Shown piece after piece: positions 15,087 to 24,602 of a stretch of 38,144 nucleotides of DNA. Both the position numbers and the translations under genes were made by a program. Source of the stretch: an uncultured Solobacterium sp. (lineage in GTDB: Bacteria > Bacillota_I > Bacilli_A > Erysipelotrichales > Erysipelotrichaceae); contig URCJ01000015.1 in assembly GCA_900546285.1 (NCBI GenBank), positions 1 to 38,144 on the forward strand, in the 5' to 3' direction. The notes under the pieces are model-generated. The model saw only the letters and a program-made list of their open reading frames with translations. It did no database searches and was not told the origin of the DNA. Positions within the stretch are counted from its first letter, which is position 1. Every line of letters starts with the position of its first letter.

Positions 15087-17627
15087 TTATGCCGAACAAC
15101 TATCGCAATCCTCTACTTCAAGCGATTTACTGCGCACATAGTATATGGTTTTAACACCAGCCTTCCAAGCTTCAATATATAGATCAAGAACCTGACGCAT
15201 CGTAAATTCATTTGTAATATAAAGATTCATACTCTGAGCTTGATCAATATGACGCTGACGCACACCAGCCGCCTTTATAGACCAGGTTTGATCAATTGTG
15301 TGAGCTGGCTTATAATACCACCATGTATTAATAGAAAGCTCAGGAGCAACTCGTGGCAACATGCTACCCTTCTTTTCCTCAAGATAAAAACGTTTCATCA
15401 CTGGATCAATACCAGCCGTTGTACCAGACAAAACTGAAGTACTAGATGTTGGTGCAACAGCTAAAAGATAAGCATTACGCATTCCATTTTCACAAACACT
15501 TCTTTGTAGTTCTTTCCATTTTTCTGATGTATAACCACGCTTTTTAAAATAATCACCATTTTGCCAATCACTACCATCAAATATTTTATAAGCACGTCTT
15601 TCAATAGCTAAAGCATTGTCTGCTTTAATAGCAGCAAAATTAATGCGTTCAAACACCTCATCTACAAACTTTAAGTGTTCTTCACTCTCCCACTTAATAT
15701 TTCGTTTTGCGAGCATATGATGATATCCACTAACACCAAGACCAATGCTACGATATTTATGGTTAGTTAACTTTGCATACTCTAAGGGATAAAAGTTTAA
15801 ATCAATGACATTATCTAGTGCACGCACAGCTGTTTCAACTGTTCTTTGCATATACTCATCATCCTCAAGCGGAAGATTACCAAGAGAAAGACTTGCAAGA
15901 TTACATACTACAAAATCACCAGGTCTTGTAGTAGTTAATAAGACAGTATCCCCATTTTCAACAGAAATATTCGTTGATACATATTCAATAGGAGCCATGT
16001 TTTGTGCAATCTCTGTACACAAATTAGAACAATAAATCATACCAGCATGTCCATTAGGATTCATTCTATTAACAGTATCACGATTAAAGGCAAACGGCGT
16101 ACCTGTTTCAACCGCACTACGAAGAACTAGACGCACAATATCTTTTACAGAAACTGTTCGCTTAGAAATATGTGAATCATTTACACAGTCATAATATCTC
16201 TTTTCCCACTCCTCACCATAGTAGTCCTCAAGAGAATAGCCCTTAACAGCCAATATTTCATGTGGACACATTAAATACCAAGGAGCATCAATATTTTCAT
16301 CTGCTAACTTCCAAAATAAATCAGGATAACAGACAGCGGGAAAAACATCATGAGCTTTCATACGATCATCACCATTATTAGTACGAAGCTGTAAAAACTC
16401 AGGCAAATCCTTATGCCATACATCAAGATAGACAGCCACAGCACCTTGACGCATACCAAGCTGGTCAACCGCCACTGCTGTATCATTAACTAAACGAATC
16501 CATCGAATAACACCACCTGCAGCACCCTTAAAACCACGGATGGCACTACCGGTTGCCCTAACCTTGCCAAAGTACATTCCCATACCACCACCAAGCTTAG
16601 AAACCTTAGCGAAATTATCAAGGGAACGATAAATGCCATCCAAACTATCTGGAACCATATCGATGAAGCAACTAGATAGTTGATGATATGGCTTTCTAGC
16701 ATTTGACATAGTTGGAGTTGCCATTGTAACTTCTAGTCGACTTAACATATCATAGGTACGCTTAACCCACTTCATACGATCTATCTTTTCATTCATGCAA
16801 AGATGCAACGCAATACCCATAAACATCTCCTGAGGTGTTTCTAGAGGAACATGGTTATGATCATGAATAACATAACGCTTCAATAATAAATCAAGTCCAG
16901 AATAAGTAAACAATTTATCACGATCTTTAACAATAAAACCCTCGGCCTCATCTATCTCTATACGAGAGTAATGAGTAAGAATATAATCACCATAAAGTCC
17001 TTTATCACACATATAGCGAATTTTTTCATAAAGGCATGTAATGTCATATTTATTCATTACATTTGTAAGATTATTTTGAAAACTATAATTCAAAAGCCTT
17101 GACGCAATAAACTCCCAATTCGGAGCTTCTGGTGTTGTTAGTTCAACCGCCGCTTTAACAAGAGCAGCATAACATTCTTCTTTATTCATCGAAGGCTTAT
17201 AAAAGCTATCAAATTTAGCCTGAAGTGCACTTAAAGAATAGCTTTCATCGTTGAAATCACTTTGAACTATCCTCAAAAGCTCATCAAGCTTGTCATCACC
17301 AGAAACAGTTTCGATAATAGAAGCACGTGCCTGACGTAAAATAGAACGCTTTTCTCTATAAAGGATGTAGGCCTTAGCCACATCATACCAGCCATATTCC
17401 ATAAGAACACGTTCCGCTTCATCTTGAACCAGCTCAACAGTTAGACCCTCATCATTAGGTAATCTAGACAATAGCGTTGTTAATAGTTTAGAAAGCTCTT
17501 CTTCATCAATCTTTTTTCCCTGACCAACAAACGCTTTTTCTAAAGCGCTTTTTATCTTCCCTGGAATAAATTCAACAAGCTCACCATTTCTTTTTCTTAT
17601 TTTCATACTATATACTTCTTCCCTCAT
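15087..17627 (-). CDS. nrdA: Class I ribonucleotide reductase large (alpha) subunit
   Basis: The catalytic subunit, converting ribonucleoside diphosphates to deoxy forms, up to 846 aa. An N-terminal ATP-cone (about residues 8-100, KIRKRNGELVEFIPGKI) implies dATP activity control. Active-site residues include the cysteine in LSSCFID, the NLCTEI triad (N, C, E), the GGMGMYFGKVRATGS loop, and APTSSTSVLSG. The C-terminal DCDSCSA is the swinging CXXC pair re-reduced by thioredoxin or glutaredoxin. The ATG at 17627 has no good ribosome site; an in-frame ATG at 17606, at the start of the ATP-cone and preceded by GAGGGA, is a plausible true start. Downstream nrdB completes the operon. A canonical promoter lies upstream. 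Confidence 0.95.
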   Translation of the reverse strand: MREEVYSMKIRKRNGELVEFIPGKIKSALEKAFVGQGKKIDEEELSKLLTTLLSRLPNDEGLTVELVQDEAERVLMEYGWYDVAKAYILYREKRSILRQARASIIETVSGDDKLDELLRIVQSDFNDESYSLSALQAKFDSFYKPSMNKEECYAALVKAAVELTTPEAPNWEFIASRLLNYSFQNNLTNVMNKYDITCLYEKIRYMCDKGLYGDYILTHYSRIEIDEAEGFIVKDRDKLFTYSGLDLLLKRYVIHDHNHVPLETPQEMFMGIALHLCMNEKIDRMKWVKRTYDMLSRLEVTMATPTMSNARKPYHQLSSCFIDMVPDSLDGIYRSLDNFAKVSKLGGGMGMYFGKVRATGSAIRGFKGAAGGVIRWIRLVNDTAVAVDQLGMRQGAVAVYLDVWHKDLPEFLQLRTNNGDDRMKAHDVFPAVCYPDLFWKLADENIDAPWYLMCPHEILAVKGYSLEDYYGEEWEKRYYDCVNDSHISKRTVSVKDIVRLVLRSAVETGTPFAFNRDTVNRMNPNGHAGMIYCSNLCTEIAQNMAPIEYVSTNISVENGDTVLLTTTRPGDFVVCNLASLSLGNLPLEDDEYMQRTVETAVRALDNVIDLNFYPLEYAKLTNHKYRSIGLGVSGYHHMLAKRNIKWESEEHLKFVDEVFERINFAAIKADNALAIERRAYKIFDGSDWQNGDYFKKRGYTSEKWKELQRSVCENGMRNAYLLAVAPTSSTSVLSGTTAGIDPVMKRFYLEEKKGSMLPRVAPELSINTWWYYKPAHTIDQTWSIKAAGVRQRHIDQAQSMNLYITNEFTMRQVLDLYIEAWKAGVKTIYYVRSKSLEVEDCDSCSA

Positions 17628-17692
17628 CTTGTTTAATGTATTGATACACCTTATTTTTATTTATGATTATTGTAGATTCATTAGATAGGGTA

Positions 17693-17721
17693 ATTATATT
17701 AGTAACTAGATATCGGGTCAA
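17693..17721 (-). promoter_or_regulatory. Canonical promoter of nrdAB
   Basis: Minus-strand TTGACC (17716-17721), 17-nt spacer, TATAAT (17693-17698), giving a 5' leader of about 60 nt. A weaker second candidate lies upstream: TTGACT (17770-17775), 18 nt, TATACA (17746-17751). I see no convincing pair of NrdR boxes. Confidence 0.7.
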
Positions 17722-17803
17722 AACATTTGCCCTTCATAAACTTGATGTATAACTTCTAACTCACATATAAGTCAATATTAATTCATATAAGACTCTTACC
17801 AAC

Positions 17804-17831
17804 AAAAAACCACATCCATACATAGATGTGG
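17804..17831 (-). terminator. Strong terminator of the peptide operon
   Basis: On the minus strand CCACATC (17825-17831) pairs with GATGTGG (17810-17816) across 8 nt and is followed by six U. It lies 38 nt after the flavin reductase stop and closes the long operon before the nrdAB promoter region. Confidence 0.85.
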
Positions 17832-17869
17832 CAGATTTACCAACAAAATATTTGTCTATAAACAATATG

Positions 17870-18361
17870 TTAGTCCTGTATGTTTTTTAAGACCCTTCTA
17901 ACCTCACAAACATACATATCATGATAATCTCTTTCAGGATACTGTCTATCAATGATTTCCTTATCCAAGAAACAAGACTCATCGATAGTTTGACGATATA
18001 GCACTTTTAATTCAAAAGTTAAAGTAGCCTGTTTATAGGTTTTAACACCATCAATCTCAATGACATCAAGACCACTTTTCTTAATCTTATCCTTATCATT
18101 GTAGGCAGATAAGGTTCCTAGTAATGCTAGTTCTTTTTTATATTCACCACCAAAGAAAGATAAGGATAATTTTGAATTCTCAGTATCAATTAGCTTTTTA
18201 GTATAACGCTGTGGTCTAACATAAATAGTCACCACATTCTTACCCCACAAGAAACCCATGGTACCCCAATTGGCAGTCATTGAATTAAATTCCTTGCCAT
18301 CATCACAGTTAATCAACATCCACTCTTTACCAATCACAGTAAATGGATCTAATTTAATCAT
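17870..18361 (-). CDS. Flavin reductase-like (flavoredoxin) domain protein
   Basis: A 163-aa protein of the split-barrel FMN-binding flavin reductase family. The N-terminus LINCDDGKEFNSMTANWGTMG matches the flavin-binding start of the domain, followed by VVTIYVRPQRYTKKLID and SLSFFGGEYK. It has no signal or membrane segment. The start codon overlaps the stop of the S10 peptidase by 4 nt (ATGA), so it is firmly part of the peptide operon and is its last gene. Relatives reduce FMN with NAD(P)H or act as small electron carriers. Why it belongs with peptidases is unclear; it could support an oxidative amino acid step downstream of peptide breakdown, which is a guess. Confidence 0.85.
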   Translation of the reverse strand: MIKLDPFTVIGKEWMLINCDDGKEFNSMTANWGTMGFLWGKNVVTIYVRPQRYTKKLIDTENSKLSLSFFGGEYKKELALLGTLSAYNDKDKIKKSGLDVIEIDGVKTYKQATLTFELKVLYRQTIDESCFLDKEIIDRQYPERDYHDMYVCEVRRVLKNIQD

Positions 18362-19812
18362 TTTATTTCCACACCCCTTATAAACTTACTAATATCTTGT
18401 GCTAATTCTTTAGTATTCTCTTCTGAAATATAAATCATATGACCTGACTTATAAGGTTTCATAAAGACACGACTATGATCCAAACCAGCATGATCAATTG
18501 TGTAATAAACCATACCAATCTCAGTACAATCATCATACCAACCATTCGCAAAGAACACACGCATTCCTCTTGAACCATTCATAGCCTCTCTTAAACGATA
18601 AGAAGTATTACCGCCATTTTCCTCAGTATTCCACTTATAAGTACCATCACCCCAGAAATTTCTAAAAGTTAAATATTGTCTATCCATCTTAACATTTAAA
18701 GAAGGTAAAATTGTACCATTTAAAGCAGCATAGAAGAAACCATCATATCTTTGAGCAGTAGCATCGCCACCCTCTTCTTTTTCAATCTCTTCTGCAAAAG
18801 GCACAACCAAAGGTCTAGTTAAACGACCATCATATCTACTAATAGATAAACCCTTATCCTTAACAACCTCTAATCTAAAACCCTTTTCATCAATCTTTAA
18901 GGCATGCATCTCTAGATATTGTCTAGAAACGCCTGTATAGTACATAAGCTTTTGAATAATCTTTTCTCTTTCTTCACCGACTAAAGCTTCACCCTTATAT
19001 AAAGCTAATAGATATTCCTTGTCCGCAAACTCTTTTGCCTCCAGTGCAAACTCATCAACACTTTGATTACTTGGATGATTATGATACCAGTTAATGGCTG
19101 CATATGTAGGGAAATATAATACCGAATGTTCAACCTCTACACCTTCATTAAAATATTTACCCACAGTTACTGTATTGCCAATTAAAATCAAACCATCAAA
19201 CTTAATACCATAGCCTCTTTTAGCACCCATGCCTCCACACGAGATACCAGCTGCAACCGCACATCTTGTACAACCATAGCTTTCTCCAGCTAAATACTTT
19301 GGAGAATTGAAACGATTATACTTTCTTAACCACTTTTCGATAAAAGTTAATAAGGCTTCTGCATCTTCTTCGATCCCAAAGAAATCCTTCGCATGACTAT
19401 CATCAAGTAATACACCAAAACCGGTGCCAACAGGATCAATCACCACAATATCAGCCTCATCCAATAAACAATCAGGATTATCAATAACCTCATAAGGTGG
19501 AAGTGAAGTTTCTCTATTAACCTCATCATACTTAATACGCTTAGCACCAAAGAAACCAGCATGCACATACATAGAGCTAGAACCAGGTCCTCCATTAAAC
19601 GCAAAAATAACCGGTCTATTGGTTGTATCTACATCATCTCTAAAATAAGAATAAGAGAATATAGATGCGATAGGATTACCATTATCATAAAAAATATTAT
19701 CTTCACATACAGTGTGATATTTAATTTCTACTCCCTTTAAAGTAACCATTCCATTTGAAGTAAAACATTTTGGCTCAAAAGTCTTTTGATCAAAATTCTC
19801 AGTATTATACAT
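18358..19812 (-). CDS. S10-family serine carboxypeptidase, cytoplasmic
   Basis: A 484-aa alpha/beta-hydrolase of peptidase family S10, which removes C-terminal residues and can release proline-containing ends. Signature motifs are FAFNGGPGSSS (residues 70-80, oxyanion and substrate carboxylate binding) and the nucleophile S178 in LAGESYG. The catalytic aspartate is in FANGWYDDCTEIG, and the histidine in YKSGHMIY. There is no signal peptide, unlike the vacuolar or secreted eukaryotic members, so it should act in the cytoplasm on imported peptides. It lies 11 nt after an M24 gene and overlaps the flavin reductase gene. Family S10 is fairly uncommon in Bacillota, which adds interest. Confidence 0.9.
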   Translation of the reverse strand: MYNTENFDQKTFEPKCFTSNGMVTLKGVEIKYHTVCEDNIFYDNGNPIASIFSYSYFRDDVDTTNRPVIFAFNGGPGSSSMYVHAGFFGAKRIKYDEVNRETSLPPYEVIDNPDCLLDEADIVVIDPVGTGFGVLLDDSHAKDFFGIEEDAEALLTFIEKWLRKYNRFNSPKYLAGESYGCTRCAVAAGISCGGMGAKRGYGIKFDGLILIGNTVTVGKYFNEGVEVEHSVLYFPTYAAINWYHNHPSNQSVDEFALEAKEFADKEYLLALYKGEALVGEEREKIIQKLMYYTGVSRQYLEMHALKIDEKGFRLEVVKDKGLSISRYDGRLTRPLVVPFAEEIEKEEGGDATAQRYDGFFYAALNGTILPSLNVKMDRQYLTFRNFWGDGTYKWNTEENGGNTSYRLREAMNGSRGMRVFFANGWYDDCTEIGMVYYTIDHAGLDHSRVFMKPYKSGHMIYISEENTKELAQDISKFIRGVEIK

Positions 19813-19823
19813 AACACAACCCT

Positions 19824-20960
19824 CTATAATTCAATCTCAAACAAATCCCTAGGGAAATTAGTTAAAAACTCAGCACCATCTTCAGTCACAAGAATCATAT
19901 CCTCAACTCTCATATAACCCTCATTCTTAAAAAACATCTTAGGCTCAGAACAGAAAATCATACCAGGCTCTAATACCAAATCATCACCTGGAACAAGGAA
20001 AGGAAGTTCATGAACTTCACTGCCAATATGATGACCATTACCACCAGTCTCATCCCTTTTAAATCTTAGATAATCGTAGTAACCAAGTTCCTCAACCTTA
20101 TCACAGATAAAACCATATAACTCACCAAACTTAGTAACACCTGGCACAATCTTACTCACCATATAAGTTTCACCAGCTTGTAAAGCCTCATAACCCTTTT
20201 TTACAAGTTCAGGAGCCTTGCCATAATAAACCGTTCTGCCCCAGTCACTACAATAGCCTCTATCCATATAACCAATATCGAAAGCAATCATAGTACCCTC
20301 TACTAGTTTTCTATCATTCTCAAAAGGTTCGATATTTTGTGCATTCTCAGTATTTCTAGTTTTAAAACCACAAGTTGGAGGAAAGGACAAATCAGCCATA
20401 CCATGTTGAAGACCATAGTCCACAATCATTCTTTCAGCCTCAAACATTGTCATACCAGGTTTTAGATGCTTACAAACATACATTACCGCATCATCTGTGA
20501 ATTTTCCAAGTTTTGACATCAAAGCAATCTCTTTCTCATCCTTGATTCTTCTTAAATCATAAAAGATATCCTCGACCTCAATCAACTTAACATTCAAAGT
20601 CTTTCTAAACCAAGCCTCACAATCCCTACCAATACCAATCTTCTTACCATCAATTATCTTAGTTAGTTCATCCTCAAATTGATCCATATAAGAAACAACA
20701 ACATCATTTAAAGTAGTATCAAAATGTTCCTTTAATAAAGGAGTAGTTAAAATTGTAGACTTACCATCCTTATTTAAATAAACCATGGCCTCAGGAATGA
20801 TCCTAGCTCCTGCCACTGGCTCATCCAAGTTAAAACAATATCGCTGCCAAAAATAAGAATTAGACTCTACTACATATTGAAAGTTAGCACCAGAGGCAAA
20901 CAACAAACCATCCAAACCACTCTCATTTAACTTCTTAAGTATCTTTTCTCTTCTATTCAT
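19824..20960 (-). CDS. M24 Xaa-Pro peptidase, copy A
   Basis: A 378-aa pita-bread metallopeptidase of family M24B (Xaa-Pro aminopeptidase/dipeptidase type). The N-terminal creatinase-like domain spans about 1-150. The catalytic domain keeps all five metal ligands: D in AFDIGYMDRG, D in YCSDWGRT, H in GNGHHIGSE, E in FCSEPKMFF and E in MRVEDMIL. It is a clear tandem paralogue of the next gene upstream, sharing motif after motif (NFQYVVESNSYFWQR versus NFQYILDATDYWWQR). Its start overlaps that gene's stop by 1 nt (TAATG). Both end PRDLFEIE. Two diverged copies suggest split substrate preference among X-Pro peptides. Confidence 0.92.
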   Translation of the reverse strand: MNRREKILKKLNESGLDGLLFASGANFQYVVESNSYFWQRYCFNLDEPVAGARIIPEAMVYLNKDGKSTILTTPLLKEHFDTTLNDVVVSYMDQFEDELTKIIDGKKIGIGRDCEAWFRKTLNVKLIEVEDIFYDLRRIKDEKEIALMSKLGKFTDDAVMYVCKHLKPGMTMFEAERMIVDYGLQHGMADLSFPPTCGFKTRNTENAQNIEPFENDRKLVEGTMIAFDIGYMDRGYCSDWGRTVYYGKAPELVKKGYEALQAGETYMVSKIVPGVTKFGELYGFICDKVEELGYYDYLRFKRDETGGNGHHIGSEVHELPFLVPGDDLVLEPGMIFCSEPKMFFKNEGYMRVEDMILVTEDGAEFLTNFPRDLFEIEL

Positions 20961-22117
20961 TATTTCACCTCAATCTCAAACAAGTCTCTAGGGAACTTAG
21001 TCAATATCTCAGCACCATCTTCTGTAATCAAGACAATATCCTCAACACGCATATACATCTCATTCTCAAACCACATCTTTGGTTCAACCGCAAAAGTCAT
21101 ACCGGGTTTAATCACAAAATCAAAATCCTTATTAACCATAGGAAACTCATGACAATCAATACCAATCTGATGACCCAACATTTGGACATCCTTATAACGC
21201 AAGTAATCAAGCATGCCTAGTTCATCAACCTTCTTCATAACAAGACCATATAACTCATTAATATTAGTCTTATAAGGAACAATCTGACTAGCCATATATT
21301 CAATTGATTTATTTAATGCATCATAGCCCTTCTTACAAATATCGGGCGCCTTACCTACATAAACACTTCTACCCCAGTCACTACAATAACCCTTATTCAT
21401 ATAACCAACATCAAAGGCGATACCCGTTTGAGGCTGTAATTTCCATTCACGATCATAATACTCCACATCTTCAGTTGTGATAGTATTCTGGGTCTTAAAA
21501 CCAACTGTTGGTGGAAAAGAGAAATCAGATACGCCATGGTCATAACCATACTTGACTAAAAGATTTTCAGCCTCCCTTTGAGACATACCCATCTTTAGAT
21601 TATTCACAACATACATTACCGCATCATCAGTAAACTCACATAATTTTCTTAGTGTCTTAATCTCATCTTCTTCTTTAAAACATCTAATATCATTTAATAG
21701 ATTTTCACCATCAATTATTTCAATATTACTATTGATATTTTTTAATATTTCACTAATAAACTTGCTACAAGATATAGAAACACCAATTCGTTTTTCTTTA
21801 ATAAAAGGAGCCAAAGCATCCTCAAATTGGTCCATATAGGAACAAGTCACATGGCCCAAATATTTTTTAGTAAAGTATTCCTTATTATGATAGTTACAAA
21901 TAATTTGATAATCACCCTTATTATTTAGATACAACAAGGCATCAGGCAAATTATAAGCACTAGAAAAACCCATAATATTAGTATCACAACTTCTTTGCCA
22001 CCAATAGTCAGTGGCATCTAAGATATATTGAAAATTAGCACCAGGGCCATAGACAACGGCCTCAATCCCGTGCTTATTTAATTCTTTTATCACTTTTAAA
22101 ATTCTATCTTCTCTCAT
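20960..22117 (-). CDS. M24 Xaa-Pro peptidase, copy B
   Basis: A 385-aa M24B metallopeptidase, paralogue of the gene immediately downstream. The metal ligands are D in AFDVGYMNKG, D in YCSDWGRS, H in LGHQIGIDCHEFP, E in FAVEPKMWF and E in MRVEDIVL. The N-terminal domain (about 1-155) is more diverged from copy A than the catalytic domain, fitting a change of substrate pocket or oligomer contacts. The start overlaps the MFS gene by 4 nt (ATGA type), so it is coupled. No signal peptide is present; it should be cytoplasmic. Confidence 0.92.
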   Translation of the reverse strand: MREDRILKVIKELNKHGIEAVVYGPGANFQYILDATDYWWQRSCDTNIMGFSSAYNLPDALLYLNNKGDYQIICNYHNKEYFTKKYLGHVTCSYMDQFEDALAPFIKEKRIGVSISCSKFISEILKNINSNIEIIDGENLLNDIRCFKEEDEIKTLRKLCEFTDDAVMYVVNNLKMGMSQREAENLLVKYGYDHGVSDFSFPPTVGFKTQNTITTEDVEYYDREWKLQPQTGIAFDVGYMNKGYCSDWGRSVYVGKAPDICKKGYDALNKSIEYMASQIVPYKTNINELYGLVMKKVDELGMLDYLRYKDVQMLGHQIGIDCHEFPMVNKDFDFVIKPGMTFAVEPKMWFENEMYMRVEDIVLITEDGAEILTKFPRDLFEIEVK

Positions 22118-23274
22118 ACACGCTCACTTTCTTTATAATTACTGATGCTAAGGATGATACATAAACCAAAGGCTATAGCTGATACGACAAACGAAGCCTT
22201 AGGGCCTACTCCATAGATTAGTCCTGCTAATAAAGAACCTAAAACCATGCCAATTGATCTAACCGCATTAAACAAGCCGACCAACTCACCATTATTTCTA
22301 GTCTTATACTTGGTCATCATCGCCTGTTGTAAAGGAAGATAAATTGAATTCATCCCAAAGAACACAACATTGATGATGATAAAAGGCACCATATCATCAA
22401 TCACACAAACCCCCACTAACATTAGAAACAACATTCCAAAGACTGGAACAATAGTCTTAAAAGTATTAGTCTTTAGTAACATCATCGTAATAGTCCAATT
22501 AGCTATTAGGGCAATAATGCCAACTCCAGCCTTCAAGATACCGTTATAAGAACTAGGGAAGTTGAAGACATCCTTAATATAATAGTTGAAACATTGTTCA
22601 TAACAAGTAGAGCCAAAACTTGAAATAGCTGCCACTATTAGAAACAAGAAAACAAACTTAGTGATGATATCCTTAGAATCCCCAAAAGCTTTAAAGGGAT
22701 TTAAGTCTTCCTTATGAAGCTTAACATCCTCGGTATCACTATCGCCAAAGATTAATAAGCCAAGTAAGCCAATTAAGAATAATGAAATACCCTGAATATA
22801 GAAGGTTCCTAAGATATTCCAATCACCAAGAAAACCACCAATCAAGAAACCAAATGGTGATACTACCATATTAACAGTGGCACAAATTGCCAAATCCTTA
22901 CTAACATCCTTAGAATTCTTTAGACAATAGATTAACTGGGAAACTGATATACCAGATAAGAAGAAGCCTGCAACTAGTCTTGCGATACAAATTTGAAGCT
23001 CGGTCTTACTTATGCCAAAGAATACTTGCATCACACCATAGCCTAACAAGCCAATAGATAAGACTTTAGCACCACCATACTTCTCTGATAATTTAGACCA
23101 TAATGGTGAAAATAAGAAGTTGGTTAGTGCCATACAAGAAAAGGCCACCCCAAACATATAATCATGAAGCCCCAACTCTTTAATAAAAGTTGGGGTTATA
23201 GGATGGGCAAAATTAGCTGCCAAAGAATATAAGAATATTAAAAAGAATAATATTTTAGTAGAAACCTTTTTCAT
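22114..23274 (-). CDS. MFS transporter
   Basis: A 386-aa major facilitator protein with about 12 membrane segments. Recognisable features are the first helix leading to HPITPTFIKELGL, the loop motif SPLWSKLSEKYGGAKVLSIG (cytoplasmic loop 2-3, motif A-like) and the mid-protein polar loop (about 180-200) between the two halves. The late loop MMTKYKTRNNGELVGLFNAVRSIG resembles motif A of the second half in drug-efflux-type MFS. Placed between M24 genes with 1-nt and 4-nt overlaps, it belongs to the peptide operon. It may export an amino acid, dipeptide or by-product of peptide breakdown, or import a further substrate; direction and cargo are not shown by sequence. Confidence 0.85.
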   Translation of the reverse strand: MKKVSTKILFFLIFLYSLAANFAHPITPTFIKELGLHDYMFGVAFSCMALTNFLFSPLWSKLSEKYGGAKVLSIGLLGYGVMQVFFGISKTELQICIARLVAGFFLSGISVSQLIYCLKNSKDVSKDLAICATVNMVVSPFGFLIGGFLGDWNILGTFYIQGISLFLIGLLGLLIFGDSDTEDVKLHKEDLNPFKAFGDSKDIITKFVFLFLIVAAISSFGSTCYEQCFNYYIKDVFNFPSSYNGILKAGVGIIALIANWTITMMLLKTNTFKTIVPVFGMLFLMLVGVCVIDDMVPFIIINVVFFGMNSIYLPLQQAMMTKYKTRNNGELVGLFNAVRSIGMVLGSLLAGLIYGVGPKASFVVSAIAFGLCIILSISNYKESERV

Positions 23275-24602
23275 TATTTAACCAAATGGAAATTCTCTTG
23301 TCTTCCAGCTAAGAAATAAACCTTATCATCAGTAAATAAGACATCAGTTTCAAGACCTAAACAGAACTTTGTATCATGCCATTCTTTTAAAGTAAACTCA
23401 CAATTTAGTTCCAAAGAATAAGCAGTGTTGTTGTACATTGGATAAGTGCCATTCTTGCCACCAACACCTTGTTGCTTATCAAATAAGCCAATAGTTGGAC
23501 CAGCCGCATGACCGTTATAACCAATTGGATGAGTATATAGACATGGATTTAAACCTTCTTTTTTTGCTTTGTCTAAAGCTAGCTTAAGAATCTCATTACC
23601 ACTTCTACCCTCTTTAAAGAAACTAACGACAATATCTTGGAAACGGTTAACATCCTTCATACACTTCTTTAAATAATCAGGAGCATCGCTTTCACCATAC
23701 TTTAAGATATAGGCATTCTCTTGAGTATCAGTACATAGACCTAAATAATTAAAACCAACATCACAGTGCAACATATCGCCTTGTCTAATAACATCTTCTT
23801 CTTCAAATTGACCTACACCATCTCTAATAATAGATACTTCAAAGTCAAACCAAGGAACAAGCCCCCTTCTAGTTACCTTCTCTAGCATCCAATACTTAAC
23901 ATCGTGGTTTGTGGTAACTCCTGGAATAATAACTCTGCTAGAGAATGCTTCATCAATCATTGAATGAGCAATCTGCATAATGCCGTTATAAGCTTCCATC
24001 TCTGGTTTAGTTCTTGTCTCCAACCAACCAACACAAATTTCATCAGCAGACACAATCTTTGACTTCATATCATCATCAAAGCACTTAACGATCTCATCAT
24101 ACATTGACTTGCTCAAACCATCCGCAAAGGCAAAGTCACGTGAGATATTTAGTCCAATCTTGCTAACATTTGCTTCCTTAATCAAACGAGCTAAGCATTC
24201 AAATTGTGTTTCAGCCTTACTTGGATCCTTGCACCAAATAGAATCTTTTTGATTAATCCATGATGCTGTATAGAATTCATCTAGGCCAACATTGGGTCTT
24301 GTGATAGAGTATCTTAAGACCTCATCACCCTTTAACACAAACAACAAAATTGTAGTTCTTCTGGCATTCATCATGGCAGTAGGTGTTAAAGATCTAAGTA
24401 CTGGATCCTCATTATATTCATCGCAGGCTACCACCCAACAATCAATACCGCTTCTTTTCATGACCATTGGAAGTACTTCCTTATAACGAAGTCTTAGCCA
24501 GTTATCAACTACCTTTTCTCTATCCCTATAAGATAGAATCTTTTCGTTAAAATCATCTAAATGACTTACGCTCTTATATAAAAAATCTTCATTACTAATC
24601 AT
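23274..24602 (-). CDS. Larger M24 family peptidase
   Basis: A 442-aa M24 metallopeptidase, longer than copies A and B and only distantly related to them. It has an N-terminal domain of about 190 residues with CWVVACDEYNEDPVLRSLTP, then the catalytic domain. The ligands are D in HCDVGFNYLG, D in LCTDTQENAY, H in THPIGYNGHAAGP, E in YSLELNCEF and E in LGLETDVLF. The loop WHDTKF and absence of the SEPKM-type motif set it apart, so it may hydrolyse a different class of X-Pro or other amide substrate. Its first codons overlap the guanylate-kinase-like gene by 8 nt, and its stop overlaps the MFS start by 1 nt. Confidence 0.88.
   Translation of the reverse strand: MISNEDFLYKSVSHLDDFNEKILSYRDREKVVDNWLRLRYKEVLPMVMKRSGIDCWVVACDEYNEDPVLRSLTPTAMMNARRTTILLFVLKGDEVLRYSITRPNVGLDEFYTASWINQKDSIWCKDPSKAETQFECLARLIKEANVSKIGLNISRDFAFADGLSKSMYDEIVKCFDDDMKSKIVSADEICVGWLETRTKPEMEAYNGIMQIAHSMIDEAFSSRVIIPGVTTNHDVKYWMLEKVTRRGLVPWFDFEVSIIRDGVGQFEEEDVIRQGDMLHCDVGFNYLGLCTDTQENAYILKYGESDAPDYLKKCMKDVNRFQDIVVSFFKEGRSGNEILKLALDKAKKEGLNPCLYTHPIGYNGHAAGPTIGLFDKQQGVGGKNGTYPMYNNTAYSLELNCEFTLKEWHDTKFCLGLETDVLFTDDKVYFLAGRQENFHLVK

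Noticed and set aside
17628..17803. NrdR-box pair upstream of nrdA
   Set aside because: Only partial similarity (ACTAGATAT) was found, without a properly spaced second copy.
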